Assembly (NCBI RefSeq): GCF_003347635.1
Contig: NZ_QDFY01000008.1
Coordinates: forward strand, 1 to 64,000
Direction: 5' to 3'
DNA: 64,000 nt
Origin: Sphingosinicella terrae
Lineage (GTDB): Bacteria > Pseudomonadota > Alphaproteobacteria > Sphingomonadales > Sphingomonadaceae
The notes beneath the pieces are model-generated. The model saw only the letters and a program-made list of their open reading frames with translations, was not told the origin of the DNA and ran no database searches. Below, one piece after another: positions 45,342 to 53,012 of this stretch. The position numbers and the translations under genes are program-made. Numbering within the stretch: position 1 is the stretch's first letter; the number at the start of each line of letters is the position of its first letter.

Positions 45342-45766
45342 TACTCTCCGATCACGGATCCGCCGACGCTCCGGGAGAAGCCCTGGAACTCGGCAATGGC
45401 GCGGCCTTCCTGCGTCCGCACGGTGACGTTGTAAACGCCCGACCGGCCGACCAGCGCCTGCTCACGGGCTTCGGCGACCAGCACCTCCCCTTCCCGCGCG
45501 GCATCGAGGAAGACGATCGAGGCCTGGGCGGCGACGGTCTTCACGTCGCGGCTGTTGCAGGCATAAGCGAAGGCGGTATCGGCGAGGGCGAAGATCATCC
45601 CGCCATGGGCGGTGCCGTGGCCGTTCAGCATGTCGCGTCGCAAGGCCATGCGGATGCGGGCGTAACCCGCGCGCGCCTCCTCGATCGCGATCTGCCAGGC
45701 GGGGCCGGTGCCCTCGGCGGCGAGCATGTGCGCGGCGATCGTTGCGGCGCGTTCGTCCTCACCCAT
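45341..45766 (-). CDS. paaI: hydroxyphenylacetyl-CoA thioesterase PaaI
   Basis: A 141-residue hotdog-fold thioesterase that releases CoA from dead-end phenylacetyl-CoA derivatives. The central helix motif [28 protein letters not shown] is diagnostic, with the HGGxxxxxxD catalytic geometry. [27 protein letters not shown] follows. ATG at 45766 has AAGGAG six bases upstream. It is divergent from paaG with only 47 bases between the starts, and the shared operator lies in that gap. Confidence 0.93.
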   Translation of the reverse strand: MGEDERAATIAAHMLAAEGTGPAWQIAIEEARAGYARIRMALRRDMLNGHGTAHGGMIFALADTAFAYACNSRDVKTVAAQASIVFLDAAREGEVLVAEAREQALVGRSGVYNVTVRTQEGRAIAEFQGFSRSVGGSVIGE

Positions 45767-45782
45767 CACAAGCTCCTTGGGT

Positions 45783-45808
45783 TAGCCGACCGATCGGTCT
45801 ATGAATTG
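45783..45808. promoter_or_regulatory. palindromic operator between paaI and paaG (PaaR/TetR type)
   Basis: A 26-bp site with the perfect 12-bp palindrome GACCGATCGGTC (45788-45799) and the same ATGAATTG flank as the site before paaA; 22 of 26 positions are identical. It lies between two divergent starts only 47 bases apart, so one repressor bound here would block both paaI-paaJ and paaG-paaZ. Confidence 0.78.
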
Positions 45809-45813
45809 CCGCC

Positions 45814-46593
45814 ATGACCTACGAGACGATCCTGTTCAACCTCGAGGACGGCATCGCCCGCCTCACGCTCAATCGGCCTGACCGCCTCAACAGCTTCACC
45901 GTGCAGATGCACGAGGAAGTCGCCGAGGCTCTCAGCCAGGCCGCCCAGGCGCGCGTGCTGGTGCTGACCGGTGCCGGCCGCGGATTCTGCGCGGGCCAGG
46001 ATCTGAACGATCGCGCCGTGGCGCCCGGGGAAGCCGTCGACCTCGGCGATTCGGTGGAGGTGCGCTACAATCCGTTGATCCGCGCCCTCACCTCGCTGCC
46101 GATGCCGACCATCGCCCGGGTGAACGGCGTCGCCGCCGGCGCCGGGGCCAATATCGCTCTGGCCTGCGACATCGTCATCGCCGCCAGATCGGCCAGGTTC
46201 ATCCAGTCCTTCGCCGCCATCGGCCTCAGTCCCGACAGCGGCGGCACCTGGGTGCTGCCCCGGCTGGTCGGCCAGGCGCGCGCCCTCGGCCTGACGCTGA
46301 CCGGCGAGCCGCTGCCGGCGGACCAGGCGGCCGAATGGGGGATGATCTGGAAGTCGGTCGAGGACGATCGGCTCGACGAGGAGGTGGATCGGCTCGCGAC
46401 GAAGTTCGCGAACGGCCCCACCCGAGGCCTCGCCCGCACCCGGCAGCTGATCCGCGAGAGCTGGGACCATAGCCTCGAGCAAGAACTGGTCCGCCAGCGC
46501 GATGCGATGCGCGAACTCGGCTATAGCGAGGATTATCGCGAGGGCGTCGCCGCCTTCATGGAGAAGAGGAAGCCGAATTTCTCCGGCAGATGA
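45814..46593 (+). CDS. paaG: 2-(1,2-epoxy-1,2-dihydrophenyl)acetyl-CoA isomerase PaaG
   Basis: A 259-residue crotonase-fold enzyme that converts the ring epoxide to oxepin-CoA. Crotonase features are TLNRPDRLNSF, the oxyanion strand GAGRGFCAGQDL, VNGVAAGAGANIALACDIVIAA, and the PaaG-type FIQSFAAIGLSPDSGGTWVLPRLVG with catalytic Asp in SPDSGG. The ending FMEKRKPNFSGR is typical. The start at 45814 follows the operator directly. It precedes paaZ, with a sphingomonad repeat between them. Confidence 0.93.
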   Translation: MTYETILFNLEDGIARLTLNRPDRLNSFTVQMHEEVAEALSQAAQARVLVLTGAGRGFCAGQDLNDRAVAPGEAVDLGDSVEVRYNPLIRALTSLPMPTIARVNGVAAGAGANIALACDIVIAARSARFIQSFAAIGLSPDSGGTWVLPRLVGQARALGLTLTGEPLPADQAAEWGMIWKSVEDDRLDEEVDRLATKFANGPTRGLARTRQLIRESWDHSLEQELVRQRDAMRELGYSEDYREGVAAFMEKRKPNFSGR

Positions 46594-46603
46594 CAACCCC
46601 CTC

Positions 46604-46687
46604 CCGTTCGGCCTGAGCCTGTCGAAGGCCTCCCCTTCCTGGGGACGGGAAAGCAAGGACGGGCTTCGACAGGCTCAGCCCGAACGG
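46604..46687. repeat. sphingomonad-type intergenic inverted repeat between paaG and paaZ
   Basis: Arms CCGTTCGGCCTGAGCCTGTC(GAAG) at 46604-46627 and its near-complement CTTCGACAGGCTCAGCCCGAACGG at 46664-46687 flank a 36-base centre. The GAGCCTGTCGAAGG core is a dispersed repeat common in sphingomonad genomes. It lies within the paaG-paaZ transcript and ends nine bases before the paaZ start, so the hairpin is close to that ribosome binding site. Confidence 0.85.
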
Positions 46688-46695
46688 AGTGGACA

Positions 46696-48714
46696 TTGAA
46701 GACGCTGAAGCTGCTCAATTATGCACGCGACGCCTGGGTCGCGGGAGACGGCTCCTTCGCCGAGATCAGAAGCGCGATCACCGGAGACGTGGTCGCTGAG
46801 ACCGGCAGCAAGGGCCTGGATTTCAAGGCGATGCTCGACCATGCCCGGGGCGTCGGCGGGCCCGCCCTGAGGCGGATGACCTTCCACGATCGCGCGTGGA
46901 TGCTGAAGGACCTCGCCAACGCCATCATGGCGCGCAAGGAAGAATTGTACGCGCTCAGCTACGATACCGGCGCGACCCGCACCGACGGCTGGATCGACAT
47001 AGAAGGCGGCGCCGGCACGCTCTTCTCCTTCTCGTCCAAGGGACGACGCGAGCTGCCCAACCAGCGCATCCTGATCGACGGGGCGATGGAGCCACTGTCG
47101 AAGGGCGGCAGCTTCGTCGGCCAGCACGTCTTCACGCCGCTGCAGGGCGTCGCCGTCCACATCAACGCCTTCAACTTCCCGGTCTGGGGCATGCTCGAGA
47201 AGCTCGGGCCGACCCTTCTGGCCGGCGTCCCCGCGATCGTCAAGCCGGCTTCCTCGACCGCCTACCTGGCCGAGGCCGCGTTCCGGATCATGATCGAGTC
47301 CGGGACGCTGCCGCCAGGCGCGCTCCAGTTCATCGCGGGCTCGACCGGCGACCTGCTCGATCATCTGACGCTTCAGGACGTCGTCTCCTTCACCGGCTCG
47401 GCCACGACCGCGATGAAGCTGCAGAGCCACCCGGCGATCGCACGGGAGAGCGTGCGCTTCATCGCCGAGCGGGATTCGCTGAATGCCTCGGTCCTCGGCC
47501 CCGATGCCGGGCCGGGAACCCCTGAATTCGACCTGTTCGTGAAGGAGGTCGTGCGCGAGATGACCGTCAAGGCGGGGCAGAAATGCACTGCCATTCGCCG
47601 CGCGATGGCGCCGGCGCAGCATATCGACGCCGTCGAGGAGGCACTGGCGGCGCGGCTCGCCAAGGTCAAAGTGGGCGATCCTCGCGAGGAGGGCGTGACG
47701 ATGGGCGCGCTCGCCAGCCGGGAGCAGCTCGAGTCGGTGCGCTCGGCGGTGGCGGAGCTGGCGCGATCCGCGCGGGTCGTCGCCGGCGATCCCGACGCCT
47801 CGCCGGTTGCGGGCAACGGCGCCTTCATCCAACCGATCCTGCTGCGCGCCGACGATCCGTGGGGCAGTCCTGCGGTCCACGACGTCGAGCCGTTCGGCCC
47901 GGTCTCGACGATCATGCCCTATCGCGATCTGGACGACGCGATCGCGCTCGCCAATCGCGGCATGGGATCGCTGGCGCTGTCGCTGTTCACCTTCGATCCC
48001 GCCGTGGCGGAAGAATTCGTGCTCGGCTCCGGCGCCTATCACGGCCGCATGATGATCCTCGACCGCACGTCGGCGAAGGAATCGACTGGCCACGGCTCGC
48101 CGCTCCCCGTCCTCGTCCATGGCGGCCCCGGCCGCGCCGGCGGCGGCGAGGAAATGGGCGGGATACGCGGTGTCACCCACTACATGCAGCGTACCGCGCT
48201 CCAGGGCGCGCCCGAGATGCTGTCGAAGGTGGTGAAGCAGTGGCTGCCCGGCGGCGCCAAGACGGAGGGCGAGGTCCACCCGTTCCGCAAGCGCATCGGC
48301 GAGCTTGAAATCGGCTACACGCTCAAGACGGCGAGCCGGCAGGTCAACCTCGAGGATATCGAGCGCTTCGCCCGCTTCACCGGCGACACCTTCTACGCCC
48401 ATATGGACGAGGAAGCGGCCAAGGCGAACCCGATCTTCGACGGCCGCGTCGCCCACGGCTATCTCATCCTCTCCTTCGCCGCCGGCTTGTTCGTCGACCC
48501 GGCGCCGGGTCCCGTGCTCGCCAATTACGGGCTGGAGAATCTGCGTTTCCTGACCCCGCTCTATCCGGGAGACATGATGCGGGTCGAATTGACGGTGAGG
48601 TCGATGAGCGTGCGCAATGCCGAAATGGGCGAGGTGCGCTGGGCGGTCTACGTCTTCAACCAGAAGGACGAGATCGTCGCCTCCTACGATCTGCTGACGA
48701 TGAATCAGCCGTGA
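46696..48714 (+). CDS. paaZ: bifunctional oxepin-CoA hydrolase / 3-oxo-5,6-dehydrosuberyl-CoA semialdehyde dehydrogenase PaaZ
   Basis: A 672-residue fusion that opens oxepin-CoA and oxidises the aldehyde so formed. Residues about 1-525 are an aldehyde dehydrogenase domain with [20 protein letters not shown], the catalytic Glu in AERDSLN and Cys in [10 protein letters not shown], and [25 protein letters not shown]. Residues about 535-672 are a MaoC-type hydratase with [15 protein letters not shown] and VAHGYLILS. Length is close to E. coli PaaZ (681). The start appears to be TTG at 46696, with GGAG six bases upstream; no ATG or GTG fits the conserved N-terminus. It overlaps the next gene by four bases. 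Confidence 0.95.
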   Translation: MKTLKLLNYARDAWVAGDGSFAEIRSAITGDVVAETGSKGLDFKAMLDHARGVGGPALRRMTFHDRAWMLKDLANAIMARKEELYALSYDTGATRTDGWIDIEGGAGTLFSFSSKGRRELPNQRILIDGAMEPLSKGGSFVGQHVFTPLQGVAVHINAFNFPVWGMLEKLGPTLLAGVPAIVKPASSTAYLAEAAFRIMIESGTLPPGALQFIAGSTGDLLDHLTLQDVVSFTGSATTAMKLQSHPAIARESVRFIAERDSLNASVLGPDAGPGTPEFDLFVKEVVREMTVKAGQKCTAIRRAMAPAQHIDAVEEALAARLAKVKVGDPREEGVTMGALASREQLESVRSAVAELARSARVVAGDPDASPVAGNGAFIQPILLRADDPWGSPAVHDVEPFGPVSTIMPYRDLDDAIALANRGMGSLALSLFTFDPAVAEEFVLGSGAYHGRMMILDRTSAKESTGHGSPLPVLVHGGPGRAGGGEEMGGIRGVTHYMQRTALQGAPEMLSKVVKQWLPGGAKTEGEVHPFRKRIGELEIGYTLKTASRQVNLEDIERFARFTGDTFYAHMDEEAAKANPIFDGRVAHGYLILSFAAGLFVDPAPGPVLANYGLENLRFLTPLYPGDMMRVELTVRSMSVRNAEMGEVRWAVYVFNQKDEIVASYDLLTMNQP

Positions 48715-49301
48715 TCGACGAGGCGCTGCGCCGGGGGCTGCTGGCACTGGCGCGGCGCGACCTCGAGACGCGTGACCGGCTTGCCGCCGCGGGAACGCTG
48801 TTCGACGCCTATCATCCGGAGATGCAGGCGGTGCACGAGGCCAATGCCGCGGCGCTGCTGGTCTTCGTCGAGGCCCAGGGCTGGCCGGGTCGGCCGCTCG
48901 TCGGCGATGACGGCGCAGAGGCCGCGTGGCTGATCGCGCAGCATGCCATCGGCCTTCCACCCTTCCAGCGTACCTGCCTCCGATATCTCGAAGCCGCGGC
49001 CGAAGCGGGAGAGGTGCCGACCTGGCAACCCGCCTATCTGGTCGACCGCATCCTGAGCCTCGAAGGCCGCAAGCAGGTCTACGGGACCCAATTCGACTGG
49101 GACGGGAAGGGCGAGATGAGTCCGTTGCCGATCGAGGACGCTGCGGCGGTCGACGCCCTTCGTTCCGCCGTAGGACTGCCGCCGCTCGCGGAGGCGATCC
49201 TCGTTCAGCGCGCGAGCGCGAATCGCGACAACCGGCCCGCCGATCTCGCCGAGCATCGGCGCCGAATGCGGGCGTGGGCGCGCCTGGTCGGCTGGCGCTG
49301 A
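48711..49301 (+). CDS. DUF6624-like protein coupled to paaZ
   Basis: A 196-residue soluble protein. Its motifs ARRDLETRDRLAAAG, WPGRPLVGDDGAEAAWLIAQHA and QVYGTQFDWDGKGEMSPLPI match the DUF6624 family, whose function is unknown. Its GTG start overlaps the paaZ stop (GTGA), so translation is coupled to the phenylacetate genes. The family is widespread outside this pathway, so the link may be positional only. There is no signal peptide. Confidence 0.7.
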   Translation: MIDEALRRGLLALARRDLETRDRLAAAGTLFDAYHPEMQAVHEANAAALLVFVEAQGWPGRPLVGDDGAEAAWLIAQHAIGLPPFQRTCLRYLEAAAEAGEVPTWQPAYLVDRILSLEGRKQVYGTQFDWDGKGEMSPLPIEDAAAVDALRSAVGLPPLAEAILVQRASANRDNRPADLAEHRRRMRAWARLVGWR

Positions 49302-49360
49302 GCAAGTCCGAGGGCGACAGGGTTCCGGCCTGGGCCGACCTGGCGCCGAACTCCCGATCC

Positions 49361-49405
49361 TTGACATCATCGGTAAGTGTCGACTAACGGTAAGTCATGA
49401 CTAAC
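49361..49405 (+). promoter_or_regulatory. promoter with tandem 17-bp repeats over a leaderless ArsR start
   Basis: A consensus -35 TTGACA at 49361-49366 and a weak -10 TAACGG at 49385-49390 (18-base spacer) put transcription start at about 49397, the A of the ArsR ATG. Two directly adjoining 17-bp repeats, 49372-49388 and 49389-49405, share 14 of 17 bases. The second contains the perfect palindrome AGTCATGACT with the start codon inside. No Shine-Dalgarno is present. This fits a leaderless, self-repressed ArsR gene. Confidence 0.6.
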
Positions 49406-49705
49406 GCTAATGCCTTCGCGGCTCTTGCCGAGCCGATCCGGCAGACGATCCTCGAACGGCTTGCCGAGCGGCCGATGGCGGTCGGCGAACTGGCGGAGGG
49501 CCTGCCGGTGACGCGTCCCGCCGTGTCCCAGCATCTCAAGGTGCTCAAGGAGGCAAGGCTGGTTCGCGACGAGGCGCAGGGCACGCGACGCATCTACAGC
49601 CTCGATCCGGCCGGCCTCGGGCCGCTCCGGGCTTGGCTCGACCGGTTCTGGGACCAGGCGCTCGCCGCCTATGTCGACGCCGTTGAAAGGGAGGATATGA
49701 AATGA
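49397..49705 (+). CDS. ArsR-family transcriptional regulator
   Basis: A 102-residue winged-helix repressor. It reads FAALAEPIRQTILERLAERPMAVGELAEGLPVTRPAVSQHLKVLKEARLV, the classic ArsR recognition helix, followed by a RDEAQGTRRIYSLDP wing. No metal-binding Cys pair is present, so it belongs to the non-metal group that often controls an adjacent SRPBCC gene. Its stop overlaps that gene's ATG by four bases. No Shine-Dalgarno precedes the ATG at 49397, and the promoter places the transcript start at this codon. Confidence 0.92.
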   Translation: MTNANAFAALAEPIRQTILERLAERPMAVGELAEGLPVTRPAVSQHLKVLKEARLVRDEAQGTRRIYSLDPAGLGPLRAWLDRFWDQALAAYVDAVEREDMK

Positions 49706-50190
49706 ACTTGGAAGCGCAGCGCATCAGCCCCGCCCCGATCCGCAAGACGCTGCGGGTGAAGGCGCCGGTCGAAAAGGCCTTCGATACCTTCGTGGCGGGG
49801 ATGGGCGGCTGGTGGATCAAGAGCCACTCGCTGCTGGCGGCGGCGCAGAAGGACGTCGTCGTCGAGCCGCGGACCGGCGGCCGCTGGTACGAGATCGGCG
49901 AGGATGGCAGCGAGCAGGATTGGGGCAGGGTGCTGGCTTGGGAGCGGCCGGGGCGGCTGGTGCTGGCTTGGCAGCTCGACGCCGAGTTCGATTACGATCC
50001 GGGTCTCGAGACCACCGTCGAGTTGCGCTTCACGGCCGAGGCGGACCACACGATCGTCGAGTTCGAGCATCGTGACCTGGAGCGCTTCGGAGAGCGCGCC
50101 GTCCAGGTGCGCGGCGACGATGACAGCGGCATGGACGGCGGCTGGAGCCAATTGCTCGCAGGTTATCAGCACGCCCTCGAGACCGCCTAA
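49702..50190 (+). CDS. SRPBCC (AHSA1-type) ligand-binding protein
   Basis: A 162-residue protein of the START/AHSA1 superfamily: IRKTLRVKAPVEKAFDTFVAGMGGWW, a GGRWYEIGEDGSEQDWGRVLAWERPGRLVLAW core and FEHRDLERFGERA before a long C-terminal helix (DGGWSQLLAGYQHAL). The fold encloses a hydrophobic cavity for small lipids or aromatic ligands. It is cotranscribed and coupled with the ArsR gene, a common pairing in which the regulator may respond to the ligand. The ligand is unknown. Confidence 0.9.
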   Translation: MNLEAQRISPAPIRKTLRVKAPVEKAFDTFVAGMGGWWIKSHSLLAAAQKDVVVEPRTGGRWYEIGEDGSEQDWGRVLAWERPGRLVLAWQLDAEFDYDPGLETTVELRFTAEADHTIVEFEHRDLERFGERAVQVRGDDDSGMDGGWSQLLAGYQHALETA

Positions 50191-50223
50191 ATTCCCCGTC
50201 GAGACCAGGAGACGGATCGGGTT

Positions 50224-51216
50224 TCAGGCGGCCTGGCGGCCAGGCGTCGCGAAGTCGTGGCGCGCGCGCATCGCGGCCGCGACGCCGTGCAGACGGGCAT
50301 TGTCGTCCGCGGCGAAGCTGACCGGCACCAGCTCGAGCGCCTTCTTCATCCGTCCCTTGGCGGTGAGGGCGGAGCGGAAGCCGCCGCGGTCGAGCAACGG
50401 GACGAGGCCGCGGAGCATCGGGCTGACCAGGAAGACGCCGTCGAAGGCGCCGGTGCAAAGCACCATGTTGCCGACGAACGAGCCGAGCACGGCGTTGAAC
50501 TGCTCGACGGCCTCGGCCGCCAGCGCGTCGCCGCGGACGGCGGCGGCGATGATCGTCTCCGCGGCCGGCGGCTCCCCCGCCCTCCCCTTCGACTCCATCA
50601 AGTTCGCGTAGATGAACTGCAGGCCGAACGAGGCGAGCAGCCGCTCGAAAGAGACATGGCCGTGACGGCCGCGGAGCTTGGCGAGCAGGGCGTCCTCGCG
50701 GGCATTTTGCGGGGCAAAGCTGCTATGCCCGCCCTCGCCCGGGATGACGGTGACGGCGCCGTCGTCTCCGATCGACAGCGTCGCCATGCCGAGGCCCGGG
50801 CCGGTCCCCACGACGAGGAAGCGGCGGCCGGGTGCGGGCGCCTTGGGCGGAAGCACGCCGATCCGGGTCAGCCGGCTGGTGTCGACGTGGGCCAGCGACC
50901 AGGCGATCGCCTCGAAATCGTTGATGAGCAGCGGATCGCGCGCGAGGAAGGCGCGAAGTCCGCTGACGGAGATGTACCAGCGGCAATTGGCCAGGCTGAT
51001 CACGTCGCCCCCGGTGACCCCGGCGACGGCAAGGCCGAGCGGCAGACCGGCGCTGGAGAGCCGGTTCTCGCGCGTATAGGCCTGGAGGGCGTCGGTGAAG
51101 GTCGGGAATTCGCTGGTCTTGAACTGGCGCACGGCATCGAGGCGGCGACCGTCGCCGTCGGAAATCAGGCCGAACGAGACATTCTCGCCGTCGATGGCGC
51201 AGACAAGTTGTGTCAC
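50224..51216 (-). CDS. glk: glucokinase
   Basis: A 330-residue ROK-unrelated glucokinase (Glk/pfam02685 type) that phosphorylates glucose with ATP in the cytoplasm. It has the N-terminal strand LVCAIDGENVSFGLI, the sugar-binding LLINDFEAIAWSL, VVGTGPGLGMATL and PGEGGHSSFAPQNARE, whose Glu-Gly-Gly-His motif contacts the sugar, plus a C-terminal GAFDGVFLVSPM strand. GTG at 51216 has GGAGAGG nine bases upstream. It is the last gene of a leftward series starting with an aminotransferase, but its role is separate. Confidence 0.88.
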   Translation of the reverse strand: MTQLVCAIDGENVSFGLISDGDGRRLDAVRQFKTSEFPTFTDALQAYTRENRLSSAGLPLGLAVAGVTGGDVISLANCRWYISVSGLRAFLARDPLLINDFEAIAWSLAHVDTSRLTRIGVLPPKAPAPGRRFLVVGTGPGLGMATLSIGDDGAVTVIPGEGGHSSFAPQNAREDALLAKLRGRHGHVSFERLLASFGLQFIYANLMESKGRAGEPPAAETIIAAAVRGDALAAEAVEQFNAVLGSFVGNMVLCTGAFDGVFLVSPMLRGLVPLLDRGGFRSALTAKGRMKKALELVPVSFAADDNARLHGVAAAMRARHDFATPGRQAA

Positions 51217-51295
51217 TTTTGTGATCCTCTCCGAACGCCGACCTACGGTTGTTACGGTAAAGGAAGGTTTAAGGGAGCGCTCACATCGGGAGAGG

Positions 51296-51730
51296 TCACC
51301 GGCGCAGGTGGAGGATCGGATAAGGCTTGCCGGAGGAATCGCGCTCGGCACGCCCCACCCTCCTGAAGCCGCGCGCCAAGTAGAAGGCGACGGCGCCCGC
51401 ATTCTGCTCGTTGACGTCGACATCGACGCTGCCGTGACGCGCGCAATGATGCTCGACGAGCGCCGTTCCCACACCCTCCCCGTGGACGGAGGGATCGACG
51501 AACAGAGCATCCAGGCTGGCTCCCGTCGCGCCCATGAAGGCGATGGGGCGGTCGTCCGCATCGACGGCAACCCGGATGTCGGCTGCGGGCAGATACTGGT
51601 CCCGAACGATCGCCGCGAACTCGGCGAGGTCGCCGGGGCTGACGAACTGGTGGGTCGCCGCCACCGCCGCCTCCCAGATCGCGAACAGGGCCGGCGCCTC
51701 ATCGGGACGAGCGCGGCGGATGCGGACCAT
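51296..51730 (-). CDS. GNAT-family N-acetyltransferase
   Basis: A 144-residue acetyltransferase. Acetyl-CoA-binding motif A is DALFVDPSVHGEGVGTALVEHH, preceded by ATGASLDAL and followed by VDVNEQNAGAVAFYLARGFRRVGRAERD. The layout resembles E. coli YjaB-type enzymes, which acetylate small amines or proteins of unknown identity. It starts 10 bases after the E2 gene stop, so it may be cotranscribed with the 2-oxoacid dehydrogenase genes, although no biochemical link is evident. Confidence 0.88.
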   Translation of the reverse strand: MVRIRRARPDEAPALFAIWEAAVAATHQFVSPGDLAEFAAIVRDQYLPAADIRVAVDADDRPIAFMGATGASLDALFVDPSVHGEGVGTALVEHHCARHGSVDVDVNEQNAGAVAFYLARGFRRVGRAERDSSGKPYPILHLRR

Positions 51731-51740
51731 GATGGCGGCT

Positions 51741-53012
51741 TCAGTCTATCGGCCAGGTCTCGATCAGCTCGACGAAGCGGCTGAGCCAGGCATTGGTCTG
51801 GTGGCCGTCGACGACCCGGTGGTCGATGGTCAGCGAGACATAGGCCATCGGCCGGATCTGGATCGCGTCGACCCCGCCGACCTCGCGCACCACCACCCTC
51901 TTCTCGAGCTTGCCGACCCCGAGAATGGCCGATTGCGGCTGGTTGATGATGATCGGCGCAGCGAAGAGCGAACCGGAAACGCCGTGGTTCGAAATGGTGA
52001 AGGTGCCGCCGCGGACGTCGGCGCCGGTCAGCTGCTCGCGCCGGGCGCGCCCGACCAGGTCGTCGAGGCCGGCAGCGACTCCCTTCAGCGACAGCTTCTG
52101 GACCTGGCGCAGCACCGGCACGATCAGGCCCTTGGTGCCCAAGGCGGTGCCGACGCCGATATTGATGTCGTCGAAGATTTCGAGCTTGTCTTCGTGCCAG
52201 CGGCTGTTGATCGCCGGAGCCACCTTCATCGCCTCGGCCGCGGCGGCGACGAGATAGGCGGTGTAGGTGAGGTTGACGCCCGCTTTCGCCCAACTCTCCT
52301 TGTGGCGGTCGCGATGGGCGGCGATCGCGCTGAAATCCGCTTCGAAGACGGCGGTGACGTGGGGCGCCTGCGTCACCGAGGCATGCATGTTCTCGGCGAT
52401 GCGAAGGCGCATGCGATCGTGCGGCACGAAGTGCGAGCGGATGTCGGCCGTGCCGGCGGGGATCACGCCTTCGGCCGGCTGGCGCACCCGGGTCGCCTCC
52501 TCGACCGCGCGGTCGACATCGGCGCGGGTGATGCGGCCACCCTTGCCGGTACCGTGGATGCGGGCGGGATCGATATCGTGCTGAAGGATGGCGCGCTTGA
52601 CCGAAGGGGAGAAGCGGGTCTCGCGGTCCGCTTCCTGCGTGGGTGGCGGGCTCGAAACCTGCGGCTGCGCCCCTCGACCCGGCCTTTCCTGAGCGCCGCC
52701 GCCGGCGGCGTCGAAGGTCTCGGGACGCACGGGCTCGGAGGAGGGTGCGGGCTCGGAATGCTCGGCGGTGCCCATGTCCAGCGCGGGCGCGATGCGACCG
52801 AGCAGGGCGCCGGGGACGGCCTCGGCATCGGTGTGGAGGAGGATCTCGCGCAGGATCCCGGATGCGGGCGCCGGGACCTCCATCGCGACCTTGTCGGTCT
52901 CGAGCTCGACCAGCGGCTCATGCTCCTCGACCTTGTCGCCGACCTGCTTGAGCCAGGCGCGGACGACGGCCTTGGTGCCTTCCTGCTCCTCGGGAACGAC
53001 GACGTCGATCAT
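51741..53012 (-). CDS. dihydrolipoamide acyltransferase (E2) of a branched-chain/aryl 2-oxoacid dehydrogenase
   Basis: A 423-residue E2. The single lipoyl domain (1-80) has the lipoylated Lys41 in ETDKVAME. A Pro/Ala linker is followed by a peripheral-subunit-binding domain (about 133-170, FSPSVKRAILQHDIDPARIHGTGKGGRI) and the catalytic domain ending in the DHRVVDGH motif (His398). It moves the acyl group from lipoamide to CoA. The start at 53012 shares one base with the stop of E1 (TGATG). No E3 gene is nearby, so E3 must be shared from elsewhere. The exact 2-oxoacid is uncertain. Confidence 0.92.
   Translation of the reverse strand: MIDVVVPEEQEGTKAVVRAWLKQVGDKVEEHEPLVELETDKVAMEVPAPASGILREILLHTDAEAVPGALLGRIAPALDMGTAEHSEPAPSSEPVRPETFDAAGGGAQERPGRGAQPQVSSPPPTQEADRETRFSPSVKRAILQHDIDPARIHGTGKGGRITRADVDRAVEEATRVRQPAEGVIPAGTADIRSHFVPHDRMRLRIAENMHASVTQAPHVTAVFEADFSAIAAHRDRHKESWAKAGVNLTYTAYLVAAAAEAMKVAPAINSRWHEDKLEIFDDINIGVGTALGTKGLIVPVLRQVQKLSLKGVAAGLDDLVGRARREQLTGADVRGGTFTISNHGVSGSLFAAPIIINQPQSAILGVGKLEKRVVVREVGGVDAIQIRPMAYVSLTIDHRVVDGHQTNAWLSRFVELIETWPID

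Noticed and set aside
50224-51730. Glucokinase and GNAT genes as part of the amino acid catabolic operon
   Set aside because: They lie in the same direction behind E2, but have no biochemical connection. glk has a 79-base gap and its own ribosome binding site.
50224-52293. A 689-codon minus-strand frame joining glucokinase to material upstream
   Set aside because: The upstream part is an out-of-frame reading of the GNAT and E2 genes. Glucokinase starts at the GTG at 51216 with its own ribosome binding site.
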